A DNA stretch of 64,000 nt from positions 20,211 through 84,210 of the forward strand of contig CAJUJF010000008.1 in NCBI GenBank assembly GCA_910586825.1, given 5' to 3'. The notes under the pieces were generated by a model. That model did no database searches. It was not told the DNA's origin and was given only the letters and a program-made list of their open reading frames with translations. Positions within the stretch are counted from its first letter, which is position 1; every line of letters starts with the position of its first letter. A program made the position numbers and the translations under genes. Of the stretch, positions 16,802 to 27,383 are shown one piece after another. Source of the stretch: an uncultured Christensenellaceae bacterium (GTDB lineage: Bacteria; Bacillota; Clostridia; Christensenellales; Borkfalkiaceae).

Positions 16802-16850
16802 CGGAATCGGCTCGCCGCGAATGCGGCGTGCGTTTCCCGACGTTATTCCG
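16802..16850 (-). promoter_or_regulatory. Structured leader upstream of the NitT/TauT operon, class unknown
   Basis: The plus strand has CGGAATCGG (16802-16810) facing CCGA...ATTCCG (16837-16850), enclosing a perfect inner hairpin CGCCGC/GCGGCG (16813-16828). On the minus-strand RNA this is a bulged stem with an inner hairpin just before the first gene. It does not match the TPP, guanidine or SAM consensus as I know them. Confidence 0.4.
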
Positions 16851-16895
16851 TAATAAAATAAAAGAATATTATATTCTATGTCGATAGCGGAATTA

Positions 16896-16924
16896 TTGAC
16901 AATCGGTAAAAAAAGGTTTATAAT
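16896..16924 (+). promoter_or_regulatory. Consensus sigma-A promoter of valS
   Basis: TTGACA (16896-16901), 17-nt spacer, TATAAT (16919-16924), 41 nt before the ATG. The leader is too short for a T-box. Confidence 0.85.
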
Positions 16925-16965
16925 ACAGCGGTATAAGCAGGGCAGAACTTTAACGGGTAACGAAT

Positions 16966-19590
<2,625 letters not shown>

Positions 19591-19627
19591 TCGCGTTGGT
19601 TCCGTATTATTCGAAAGGGGTAGAATT

Positions 19628-21052
19628 ATGAAAATGAAAGCAATTTCGTTGTCGATGGGGCTTCTATTGGCGGTCGGCGCCGCGACGTTCGCGCCGGATG
19701 CATTTCACGGCGCTTCTGCGGAGACGGCGAAAACCGCGGACGTCTACATTCTTGCGGGTCAAAGCAACGCGGTAGGACATTCCACCCTGTCGCAACAGGT
19801 CAAGAATCAGGACGACAAAAATCATACCTACGACGTCGTGATTTCGCAGGACGACGCGCGCAACGATACGGGTTATTCCGACGTGTTTTATTACGGCGCG
19901 ACGGACGTCATGATCGACGGCACGTTGCCAAATCCCGCACTTAAAAACGTCAAAAAAGGGCAGGGTGCAGACGGGACAAAAATCGGTCCCGAACTCGGTA
20001 TGGCGAAAGTGCTGTCCGAAACCGCGACCGAAGACAATCCCGCCGTTATTTTTAAGTTCGCCGCAGGCGGTACCGCGCTCGGCGCCTATTCCGCACAACA
20101 CTGTTCCGAGATCATGTACACGAATTATTTCGGGAATTGGGCGAGTCCTTCGATCTTATCGCGTTGGCGCGAGGAAGAAAGAAGAGTCGCGAAAAACTGT
20201 CAGGGGTTGCTTTACGAAAGACTTGTTCAGCTGATCGGCAACGGCATCGAGAAGCTGAAAGCCGAGGGATATACGCCCGTCGTCAAGGCGTACGTGTGGA
20301 TGCAGGGCGAATCGGATGCAGACGTCACGGCGATCGCCGACGAATACGCGCGGAACCTGACCGATTTTATCGGCGATCTTCGCGGTGCGGTCGCGGAAAA
20401 GACGGGCAACGCTTCCGATGCGAAGAAACCTTTCGTGATCGGGAAAATTTCGAGCACGTACAACAACGGTCCCCGCGGGGTCGTGACCGTCAGAAAAGCG
20501 GAAGACGAAGTCGCCGCGGCGGTACCGAATTGTTACACGGTGGAGACGGAGGATTTTCCTCTTCTCGATCGCAAGACGGGCACCGTCGTCGGAAACGATA
20601 TCTGCCATTTCAACGCCGGCGATATGTATCAGCTCGGTCAGCGGTTTGCCGAAACTGCCTTAAACAATATCGCTGCACATAATTTTTTCGTGACGGCGGA
20701 CGAGGGCGGCAAGGTAACGGATCGGAATTTGCACGTTTCGGACGGTTCGGTTCGAATCGCCTTTACCGCAGAAGAGGGTTTGCAGTTGAATGAGGTTCTG
20801 CTTGACGGCAAGGCGATCGAGAATTTTACCGTAGAAGACGGCGCGCTTCTCTTTTCTCTTCCGGAAAACGCGCCCGAATACGGGGAAATCAAGTTGACGT
20901 TCCGAAAGATTTCTTCGGGCGAATTCCCCGGTTGGGCGATCGGAACGATTATAGGTGTGAGCGGTTTGCTTTTGATTGCCGCGGGCATATCGGCGTATTT
21001 CGCTGTAAAAAAGAAACGCGACGCGTCAAAATCCGGACAATCGGAAGAATGA
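19628..21052 (+). CDS. Secreted, membrane-anchored SASA-type esterase
   Basis: 474-residue exported protein. It has a signal peptide (MKMKAISLSMGLLLAVGAATFA), a SASA/CE6-like SGNH hydrolase domain with the nucleophile block ILAGQSNAVGHS near residue 45, MQGESDA near 228, and a catalytic Asp/His block DICHFNAGDMYQLGQRFAE near 330, then a beta-rich segment, and a C-terminal transmembrane helix (WAIGTIIGVSGLLLIAAGISAYFAV, about 437-461) with a basic tail. Likely removes acetyl groups from carbohydrates at the cell surface. Start chosen at 19628 because of GGGGTAG RBS and the signal peptide. It follows valS by 37 bp. Confidence 0.82.
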   Translation: MKMKAISLSMGLLLAVGAATFAPDAFHGASAETAKTADVYILAGQSNAVGHSTLSQQVKNQDDKNHTYDVVISQDDARNDTGYSDVFYYGATDVMIDGTLPNPALKNVKKGQGADGTKIGPELGMAKVLSETATEDNPAVIFKFAAGGTALGAYSAQHCSEIMYTNYFGNWASPSILSRWREEERRVAKNCQGLLYERLVQLIGNGIEKLKAEGYTPVVKAYVWMQGESDADVTAIADEYARNLTDFIGDLRGAVAEKTGNASDAKKPFVIGKISSTYNNGPRGVVTVRKAEDEVAAAVPNCYTVETEDFPLLDRKTGTVVGNDICHFNAGDMYQLGQRFAETALNNIAAHNFFVTADEGGKVTDRNLHVSDGSVRIAFTAEEGLQLNEVLLDGKAIENFTVEDGALLFSLPENAPEYGEIKLTFRKISSGEFPGWAIGTIIGVSGLLLIAAGISAYFAVKKKRDASKSGQSEE

Positions 21053-21182
21053 CGGTTAAAAAGATTGTTTTTGCCGATAATTGAATACGGAAAGCAAAGG
21101 GTCGGAGACGGGTTTCGCTTCCGATCCTTTTTGATATCCTCAAAATCCGAAAAGAATTTAGCGGACAATGCGGTTCCAATTC

Positions 21183-21211
21183 TTGACAAGAAATTCGGAA
21201 TTTGCTATGAT
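21183..21211 (+). promoter_or_regulatory. Sigma-A promoter of adhE
   Basis: TTGACA (21183-21188), 17-nt spacer, TATGAT (21206-21211), 44 nt before ATG with RBS GGAGG. No clear Rex site was seen. Confidence 0.75.
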
Positions 21212-21255
21212 ATATGCGAATGGCAGAATAAGCCAAAACGGAGGTAGGGTGACTG

Positions 21256-23868
21256 ATGAAAAATTTTACCGTAAACGATGAAGAATCATTGGCGCGCATG
21301 CTTTCGCGCGTAAGAGCGGCTCAGGAGAAGTTTGCGACTTACACGCAGGAGCAGGTTGACGAGATTTTCTATCGCGCGGCGCTTGCGGCAAACAAGATGC
21401 GGATTCCGCTTGCAAAAATGGCGGTGGAAGAGACCGGCATGGGAATCGTAGAGGACAAAGTAATTAAAAACCATTACGCGTCCGAATATATTTATAACGC
21501 GTATAAAGATACCCGCACCTGCGGCATTATCGAGCGGGACGAAAGTTTCGGCATCACGCGCATTGCAGAACCGATCGGGGTGCTTGCGGCGGTTATTCCT
21601 ACGACGAATCCGACGTCTACCGCGATTTTTAAATGTTTGATTTGTTTAAAGACGAGAAACGGACTGATTATTTCGCCGCACCCGCGTGCGAAAAACTGCA
21701 CGATCGAGGCGGCAAAGATCGTACTCGAAGCGGCGGTTGCCGCGGGCGCGCCCGAGGATATCATCGGGTGGATCGATCAGCCGACCGTTCCGCTTTCGGG
21801 CATGATCATGCGTGAAGCGGACATGATCCTCGCGACCGGCGGTCCCGGCATGGTCAAAGCGGCGTACTCTTCGGGGAAACCCGCGCTCGGCGTCGGCGCC
21901 GGCAATACTCCGGCGATCGTGGATTCGAGCGCCGATATCAAATTGGCGGCTTCTTCGCTTCTTCATTCCAAAACGTTCGACAACGGCATGATCTGCGCTT
22001 CGGAGCAGTCCGCGATCGTTGTAAAAGACGTTTATGAAGAATTCAAAAAGGAAATGGCGCTTCGCGGCGCATATTTTCTGACGCCTGCCGAGACGGAAAA
22101 AGTTCGCAAAACGATCATCATCAACGGCGCGCTGAACGCGAAAATCGTAGGGCAATCCGCTTGCACGATCGCAGAACTCTCCGGGTTCAAAGCGCCGGAA
22201 GGCAGCAAAATTCTGGTCGGAGAAGTCGATTCCGTCGAGCTTTCCGAAGAATTTGCGCACGAAAAGCTTTCGCCCGTACTTGCAATGTATAAGGCGAAAT
22301 CGTTTGAAGACGCGGTTTCGAAAGCGGATAGACTGGTACGCGACGGCGGACTCGGTCATACCTCTTCTTTGTATATCAACGTCGAAACGGGCGCGGAAAA
22401 AATCGCTTATTTCCGTTCCGTCATGAAAACCTGCCGCATCGTGATCAACACGCCTTCTTCGCAGGGCGGGATCGGCGATCTGTACAACTTCAAATTTGCG
22501 CCTTCGCTTACCCTCGGTTGCGGATCGTGGGGCGGGAACTCCGTTTCCGAAAACGTCGGCGTGAAACACTTGATCAATATTAAAACCGTTGCGGAAAGGA
22601 AGGAAAATATGTTGTGGTTCAGAGCCCCCGAAAAAGTATATTTCAAACGCGGTTGCCTCGGCGTTGCACTCAAAGAACTCGGCAAACAGGTATACAATAA
22701 AAAGAAAGCGTTTATCGTTACCGATAAATTCCTCTATCAGAGCGGGTTCACCAAAAAAATCACGGACATTCTCGATGCGGAAGGGATCATGCATTCCACC
22801 TATTTCGAAGTTACGCCCGATCCCACGCTTGCCTGCGCGAACGACGGCGTCAAACAAATGCGGGATTTCGCGCCCGACGTGATCATCGCGGTCGGCGGCG
22901 GTTCGCCGATGGACGCGGCTAAGATCATGTGGGTGATGTACGAGCATCCGGAAGTGGACTTCCAGGACATGGCGATGCGGTTTATGGATATCCGCAAGCG
23001 CGTATATACGTTCCCGCACATGGGCGACAAAGCGCTGTTCGTTGCGGTTCCCACGACGGCGGGTACCGGTTCGGAAGTTACGCCGTTCGCGGTTATTACC
23101 GACGAAAAGACGGGTACGAAATATCCGCTTGCCGATTACGAACTCATGCCGGATATGGCGATCGTCGACGCGGATCTTATGATGAATATTCCGAAGGGGC
23201 TTACCTCCTGCTCGGGGATCGATGCAATGAGCCACGCGTTGGAAGCGATCGCTTCGGTCATGGCGACGGATTACACGAACGGAATCGCCAGAGAAGCGGT
23301 GAAGTTAATTTTCGAATTCCTGCCACGCGCATACGAAAAGGGTGCGCACGATGCGGAAGCGCGTGACCGTATGGCGAACGCTTCGTGCATGGCGGGTATG
23401 GCGTTTGCAAACGCGTTCTTGGGCGTTTGCCATTCCATGGCGCATAAGCTCGGTTCGTACTGGCACCTGCCGCACGGTATGGCGAACTCGCTCATGTTGG
23501 AAGAAGTGATTCGCTTTAACAGCGTGGAGCAGCCTACCAAGATGGGAACTTTCCCGCAGTACGCTTACCCGCAGTGCAAAGCGAGATATGCGGAAACGGC
23601 GCGCTTCATCGGTTGCAAGGGCAAGAACGACGACGAATTGGTGGAAGCGCTGATTAAAAAACTGAAAGAACTGCAAGCGTCGATCGGTCAGCCGAAGACG
23701 ATCAAAGAGGCTCTCGGCGATAAAGTGACGGAAGAACAGTTTATGGAACGCCTTGACGCAATGACGGAGGACGCGTTTGACGATCAGTGCACGGGTGCGA
23801 ATCCGAGATACCCGCTGATGAACGAAATCAAACAGATGTACCTCAACGCTTATTACGGAAGAAAGTAA
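21256..23868 (+). CDS. adhE: Bifunctional acetaldehyde-CoA/alcohol dehydrogenase
   Basis: 870-residue AdhE that reduces acetyl-CoA to ethanol in two NADH-dependent steps and normally forms spirosomes. The N-terminal aldehyde dehydrogenase domain (1 to about 440) has the catalytic Cys in FDNGMICASEQS near 246; the C-terminal iron-dependent alcohol dehydrogenase (about 455-870) has GGGSPMDAAK, TTAGTGSEVTPF and the metal-binding HSMAHKLGSYWHLPHG. Full length. Next to a hydrogenase gene, which fits disposal of reducing equivalents as ethanol and H2. Confidence 0.97.
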   Translation: MKNFTVNDEESLARMLSRVRAAQEKFATYTQEQVDEIFYRAALAANKMRIPLAKMAVEETGMGIVEDKVIKNHYASEYIYNAYKDTRTCGIIERDESFGITRIAEPIGVLAAVIPTTNPTSTAIFKCLICLKTRNGLIISPHPRAKNCTIEAAKIVLEAAVAAGAPEDIIGWIDQPTVPLSGMIMREADMILATGGPGMVKAAYSSGKPALGVGAGNTPAIVDSSADIKLAASSLLHSKTFDNGMICASEQSAIVVKDVYEEFKKEMALRGAYFLTPAETEKVRKTIIINGALNAKIVGQSACTIAELSGFKAPEGSKILVGEVDSVELSEEFAHEKLSPVLAMYKAKSFEDAVSKADRLVRDGGLGHTSSLYINVETGAEKIAYFRSVMKTCRIVINTPSSQGGIGDLYNFKFAPSLTLGCGSWGGNSVSENVGVKHLINIKTVAERKENMLWFRAPEKVYFKRGCLGVALKELGKQVYNKKKAFIVTDKFLYQSGFTKKITDILDAEGIMHSTYFEVTPDPTLACANDGVKQMRDFAPDVIIAVGGGSPMDAAKIMWVMYEHPEVDFQDMAMRFMDIRKRVYTFPHMGDKALFVAVPTTAGTGSEVTPFAVITDEKTGTKYPLADYELMPDMAIVDADLMMNIPKGLTSCSGIDAMSHALEAIASVMATDYTNGIAREAVKLIFEFLPRAYEKGAHDAEARDRMANASCMAGMAFANAFLGVCHSMAHKLGSYWHLPHGMANSLMLEEVIRFNSVEQPTKMGTFPQYAYPQCKARYAETARFIGCKGKNDDELVEALIKKLKELQASIGQPKTIKEALGDKVTEEQFMERLDAMTEDAFDDQCTGANPRYPLMNEIKQMYLNAYYGRK

Positions 23869-23885
23869 ACGTTTTTATCCGATTG

Positions 23886-23911
23886 GCGGCAACGGAATTT
23901 TCCGTTGCCGC
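23886..23911 (+). terminator. Hairpin between adhE and the hydrogenase gene
   Basis: 10-bp stem GCGGCAACGG/CCGTTGCCGC with loop AATTTT, followed by TGTTT. The weak T-run suggests partial termination or an mRNA-processing hairpin. Confidence 0.5.
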
Positions 23912-23935
23912 TGTTTCGGAATTACAGGAGTAAAA

Positions 23936-25441
23936 ATGAGAGGACTTGAAACTTCGGTCACAAAATTGAGACGGAAAGTTTTCGTCGAGGTTGCGCGCGT
24001 TGCCTTTGAATCGGAGGATATCGTAAAGGATATCGAAGAAATCCCGTATAAGATCACCCCGACCGAAACGCCGCAGTACCGTGAAAGTATTTATCGCGAA
24101 CGCGCGATCGCCGCCGAACGCGTTCGGCTGGCGATGGGAATGTCGCTGAATCCGCAGGATCGGCCGTCGAGCATTACGAACGGGCTTTCCGCAAGCAATA
24201 TTTCGGACTTATATTACGAACCGCCGCTGATGCAGGTCATTCCTTCGGCGTGCGCAAAATGCGAAGAGAACGCCTATGAAGTCAGCGACCAGTGCCGCGC
24301 GTGCGTTTCGCGCGCGTGCATCGCCGCGTGTCCCAAAGACGCCGTTTCGGTAGGAAAAGACGGAAAGGCGGTGATCGATCGGGAAAAGTGTATCCGCTGC
24401 GGAAAGTGCAAGGCGGCGTGTCCGTACGATGCGATCGCGCACAGAACCCGTCCGTGCGCGCAGGCTTGCGGCGTAAACGCGATTTCCAGCGACGAGCTGG
24501 GGCGCGCGACGATCCATCCCATGAAGTGCGTGGGCTGCGGGCAGTGCATGGTACACTGTCCCTTCGGCGCGATTGCGGATAAATCCCAGATCTATCAGCT
24601 TATTCGCGCGATCAAAAGCGGCGACGAAGTGGTTGCCGAAGTTGCGCCCGCAATCGTCGGGCAATTCGGTCCAAGCGTTTCTCTCTGGCGGATCAAAGCC
24701 GCGCTGAAAGAGATCGGTTTTAAAGAGGTGTTCGAGGTTGCGCACGGCGCCGACGTCGGCGCGGCGACCGAGGCGCACCATTACGCGACGGAAGTCGCTA
24801 CGGGCAAAATTCCCTTTCTGCTCACTTCGTGCTGTCCGGCTTGGAGTATGCTCGCAAAGACGCAATTTTACGAGACGATCGATAAAATATCCAATGCGCT
24901 GACGCCGATGGTCGCGACAGCGCGTTCGATCAAACAGAAAATGCCGAATGCGCGCGTCGTATTTATCGGACCCTGCGCGGCGAAAAAGCTTGAAGCGATG
25001 CGTAAGACCGTGCGCAGCGACGTCGACTTCGTCATTACGTTCGAAGAACTTGCGGCAATTTTCGAAGCGAAGGGCTTTGATTTCAAAGGCTTTAATCAAG
25101 AAGAGCCGATCCACGATGCGACGGGCGCGGGGAGGGGATACGCGGTCGCCGGAGGCGTCGCATCCGCAATCGAACAGTGCTTGCATGAGTATTATCCGGA
25201 AGTGGATGTGAAAATCGAACATGCGGAAGGATTGGAAGAATGCAAAAAGATCTTGCTGCTTGCAAAATTCGGGAAGAAAAACGGTTGCCTGATCGAAGGA
25301 ATGGCTTGTCCCGGCGGGTGTGTCGCCGGTGCGGGCGTGAACGCGCCTGTCGAAAAAGCGACGGCGGAAGTCAAAAAGTTCGTTGCCGATTCTTCTCAGC
25401 CGTTGCCGCCCAAAGATTTATACGAAATTCATCTGCCTTAA
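23936..25441 (+). CDS. Monomeric [FeFe] hydrogenase, group B type
   Basis: 501-residue hydrogenase. The N-terminal helical part is followed by Cys clusters for several [4Fe-4S] centres (CAKC...CRAC..ACIAACP near 104-130; CIRCGKCKAACP near 150; CVGCGQCMVHCP near 197). The H-cluster domain has TSCCPAW near 300, IGPCAAKK near 345 and EGMACPGGCVAG near 455. The second and third motifs differ from the group A forms (MPCxxK and a diglycine run) and match group B. Predicted to couple ferredoxin oxidation to H2. It follows adhE by 67 bp with its own RBS (AGGAG). Maturases are not in the window. Confidence 0.9.
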   Translation: MRGLETSVTKLRRKVFVEVARVAFESEDIVKDIEEIPYKITPTETPQYRESIYRERAIAAERVRLAMGMSLNPQDRPSSITNGLSASNISDLYYEPPLMQVIPSACAKCEENAYEVSDQCRACVSRACIAACPKDAVSVGKDGKAVIDREKCIRCGKCKAACPYDAIAHRTRPCAQACGVNAISSDELGRATIHPMKCVGCGQCMVHCPFGAIADKSQIYQLIRAIKSGDEVVAEVAPAIVGQFGPSVSLWRIKAALKEIGFKEVFEVAHGADVGAATEAHHYATEVATGKIPFLLTSCCPAWSMLAKTQFYETIDKISNALTPMVATARSIKQKMPNARVVFIGPCAAKKLEAMRKTVRSDVDFVITFEELAAIFEAKGFDFKGFNQEEPIHDATGAGRGYAVAGGVASAIEQCLHEYYPEVDVKIEHAEGLEECKKILLLAKFGKKNGCLIEGMACPGGCVAGAGVNAPVEKATAEVKKFVADSSQPLPPKDLYEIHLP

Positions 25442-25533
25442 ACGACGAAGAAAACGCCGTCCGAATCAAAGGACATTTCTCATAGGGATTTAAATGACGA
25501 CGTTTTAAAAGTTGCACTCACAAGCAGTGAAAC

Positions 25534-25569
25534 AAACACTTTCGTACAATTTGTATGAGAGTGTTTTTC
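25534..25569 (+). terminator. Terminator downstream of the hydrogenase gene
   Basis: Long imperfect stem AAACACTTTCGTACA / TGTATGAGAGTGTTT (G-T pairs allowed), followed by TTTTT. Confidence 0.7.
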
Positions 25570-25628
25570 TATACTTAGTATAGCCGATAAACGATGCGCT
25601 ATTTAATCAATTAAATACAGAATAATTC

Positions 25629-25657
25629 TTGACAATCTCACTACCTTGTAATACAAT
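25629..25657 (+). promoter_or_regulatory. Consensus sigma-A promoter of a candidate small RNA
   Basis: TTGACA (25629-25634), 17-nt spacer, TACAAT (25652-25657). No open reading frame with a start and RBS follows before the terminator at about 25786. Confidence 0.75.
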
Positions 25658-25663
25658 ATAGTT

Positions 25664-25815
25664 GTTATATTACAATCTAGGGGTCTAAAACCTAAACGGC
25701 GGTTGCCGTGCTTGAAAGCGTATTGTTGTTTGTGTTGGCAAGGCGCAACAACGCAAAGTGATAAGGAGTGTGCAACGCAAAAGCCGCGGGAAACAAAATC
25801 CCGCGGCTTTTATGA
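25664..25815 (+). ncRNA. Candidate small noncoding RNA of unknown class
   Basis: A transcription unit of about 150 nt bounded by a near-perfect promoter and a strong terminator (stem AAAAGCCGCGGGA / TCCCGCGGCTTTT, ending at about 25811). Internal structure includes a small GGC/GCC hairpin near 25698 and an imperfect stem GCG-TA-TTGTTG / CAACAA-CGC between about 25718 and 25758. AAGGAG near 25765 has no proper start after it. It does not match 6S, SRP, tmRNA or RNase P RNA, and the c-di-GMP-I-like words it contains are in the wrong order. Confidence 0.55.
25786..25813 (+). terminator. Terminator of the candidate small RNA
   Basis: AAAAGCCGCGGGA, loop AACAAAA, TCCCGCGGCTTTT; 13-bp perfect stem with a U-tail. 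Confidence 0.85.
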
Positions 25816-25824
25816 TAATGATTT

Positions 25825-26238
25825 TTACGGAGTAAACGTAAACTGAAAAACAATCAGACTTTTATTCCGATTTTTTTTCGGTATCGGATTCGACATACGT
25901 TTTTTTGTTGCCGTATATATGTTTTTCCACATACGCGGCACGGCGGTTGTTAATCCAAAATGCCCAAAGCTGTTTTCCAAAGCGGTCGAAATATTTTCCT
26001 CCGCTTTTGTTTTAAATTTTTCGTCGTCAAGCCGCTCGCCCGATAATATTTCATTTATGCTAACATCATACTTTTTGCTCAATATTTGAAGAATTTCAAC
26101 GGGCGGTAAATAGTTCCCGTTTTTCCAACGGGAAACAGTTTAATGGTAACGCCAATTTGTTCGCCTAATTCTTCCTGCGTAAGATTTTTTTTCTTTGCGC
26201 AATTCGGATAAAAATATTCCGATTTTCTGCACATCCAT
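25825..26238 (-). pseudogene. Frameshifted XRE-family regulator
   Basis: On the minus strand an ATG at 26238 with RBS AAGGAG begins MDVQKIGIFLSELRKEK, then the frame breaks in a run of eight A. Removing one A restores NLTQEELGEQIGVT, and a second shift a few codons later restores TVSRWKNGNYLPPVEILQIL and KKYDVSINEILSGERL. So a typical XRE HTH is split by two compensating or independent indels, and the C-terminal part after about residue 100 has no recognisable domain. The A-run could be a sequencing error, but the second break makes real decay more likely. Lies in an AT-rich gap. Confidence 0.7.
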
Positions 26239-26472
26239 ATATTAAAATCTCCTTATTGGATGCTTCAATTCTATCATATATGAATAAAAAAGTATTGCCC
26301 ATAAACAGCGAATTACATTTTTTACGGAGCAGTCATCAACTAAGACAATATTCTATTTTATACACAAGCAAAAGCGTAGCTTAACGCTACGCCTAATTCT
26401 ATCTTGCTCCCGCTTTACCATAATTTTATAGGTACATACGTAAGCCCGTGGTTTTTTATTATTTGCCGTTAT
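26239..26472. other. AT-rich intergenic stretch without a gene
   Basis: No supported gene between the broken regulator and rplI. It contains only the hairpin at 26371-26392. Together with 25442-25824 this gap is clearly more AT-rich than its flanks. Confidence 0.6.
26371..26392 (-). terminator. Likely terminator of rplI
   Basis: Stem GCGTAGC/GCTACGC with a 5-nt loop; on the minus strand it is followed by TTTTGCTTGT. About 80 nt downstream of the rplI stop. Confidence 0.5.
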
Positions 26473-26916
26473 TTACAGCGCGGTAATGTTTACTTTAACT
26501 TTTGCGGTCACGCCTTCCATAAAGCGGATCTCCGCATCGTATACGCCCACCGTTTTCATGGGCTCTTTAACGCTGATTTTCTTTTTATCGACCTCGTAAC
26601 CTTGTTCCGAAAGGGCGGAGGCGATCTGGGCGGTTGTAACCGAACCGAAAACTTTCCCGTTTTCTCCTGCGCGAATGGAAAGGGTGACTTCCGTTCCGTT
26701 CAGTTTTGCGGCAAGTTCTTTCATTGCTTTAACCGATTCCGCCTTGTGGTAAGCGTCTGCGTTGCGTTTTTGCGTCACCTCGTTAATGCCCTGCGAAGTC
26801 GCGATCTCCGCCAAACCGCGTTTGATGAGGAAGTTCTTCGCATAACCGTCGGAAACTTCCAGAATATCTCCTTTTTTTCCGCTGCCTTTTACGTCCTGTT
26901 TGAGAATCACTTTCAT
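26473..26916 (-). CDS. rplI: 50S ribosomal protein L9
   Basis: 147-residue L9: the N-terminal 23S rRNA-binding domain MKVILKQDVKGSGKKGDILEVSDGYAKNFLI, the long connecting helix (AYHKAESVKAMKELAAKLNG) and the C-terminal domain (GKVFGSVTTAQIASAL...VTAKVKVNI). The start at 26916 has RBS AAGGAGG. The gene stands alone here, not beside rpsR or the DHH phosphoesterase/dnaB genes as in many Firmicutes. Confidence 0.96.
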   Translation of the reverse strand: MKVILKQDVKGSGKKGDILEVSDGYAKNFLIKRGLAEIATSQGINEVTQKRNADAYHKAESVKAMKELAAKLNGTEVTLSIRAGENGKVFGSVTTAQIASALSEQGYEVDKKKISVKEPMKTVGVYDAEIRFMEGVTAKVKVNITAL

Positions 26917-27018
26917 AACCGCCTCCTTTCGTTTATTGTACAAAAAAGGAGTAATTTTGTCAACCGTAACGGGGATATATTTTTCTGAAAGCGCCATAAT
27001 AGATGTAGGAGGATGATT

Positions 27019-27174
27019 ATGGAACACAAAATGAATTGCGGCGTATCGTGCGGCGTTACCGATTGCACGCATAATCCCGACGGAATGCACTGCGAGCTGA
27101 AAACGATCCACGTGGGCAACACCTGCGATTGCCAGCACTGCACCTGCTGCGACAGCTATCAAAAGAGAAAATAA
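27019..27174 (+). CDS. DUF1540 cysteine-rich mini-protein
   Basis: 51-residue protein. The Cys pattern CGVSCGVTDC...MHCELKTIHV...CDCQHCTCCDSY matches DUF1540, a short probably metal-binding domain common in Clostridia and often duplicated in longer proteins. RBS AGGAGG lies 6 nt before ATG and a clear terminator follows, so it is its own unit, divergent from rplI. Function unknown. Confidence 0.85.
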   Translation: MEHKMNCGVSCGVTDCTHNPDGMHCELKTIHVGNTCDCQHCTCCDSYQKRK

Positions 27175-27176
27175 AG

Positions 27177-27203
27177 AAAAGAGAGGCAATGCCTCTCTTT
27201 TTT
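27177..27203 (+). terminator. Terminator of the DUF1540 gene
   Basis: Stem AAAAGAGAGGC/GCCTCTCTTTT with AAT loop, T-rich tail. Confidence 0.8.
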
Positions 27204-27280
27204 CACGTTTTTACGGAATAAAGCGAAATTTTCGGCGCAAACTTTTATTACGCGGGCAACCGCTTTCAAATATAGTTTTT

Positions 27281-27337
27281 GCCGAACGGAACCGTTCGGC
27301 AAAAGCGCGGAAGGGAAGCCGTTCGGCTTCCCTTCTT
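27281..27337 (+). promoter_or_regulatory. Two hairpins with interchangeable 9-mers
   Basis: Hairpin 1 GCCGAACG/CGTTCGGC (27281-27300) and hairpin 2 GAAGGGAAGCC/GGCTTCCCTTC (27310-27335). CCGTTCGGC occurs in both (27292 and 27319), so GCCGAACGG can pair with either. Pairing with the second would break hairpin 2, as in attenuators. Upstream of the gene at 27384; transcription through it is not proven. Confidence 0.4.
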
Positions 27338-27383
27338 ATTAGATAATGCGTATGCGCAGAGATTGTTTCGCATAAAATACTGC

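Noticed and set aside
16772..16860. TPP or guanidine riboswitch before the importer operon
   Set aside because: The conserved core sequences of these classes are not present; kept only as an unassigned structure.
16860..16965. T-box leader of valS
   Set aside because: Only about 35 nt between the predicted start of transcription and ATG; no T-box sequence or terminator.
21646..23235. 529-codon open frame on the minus strand
   Set aside because: Shadow of adhE.
25664..25815. c-di-GMP-I riboswitch
   Set aside because: AACGCAAAG and CCTAAAC/GGTTGCCG words occur but in reverse order and without the expected stems, and no gene follows.
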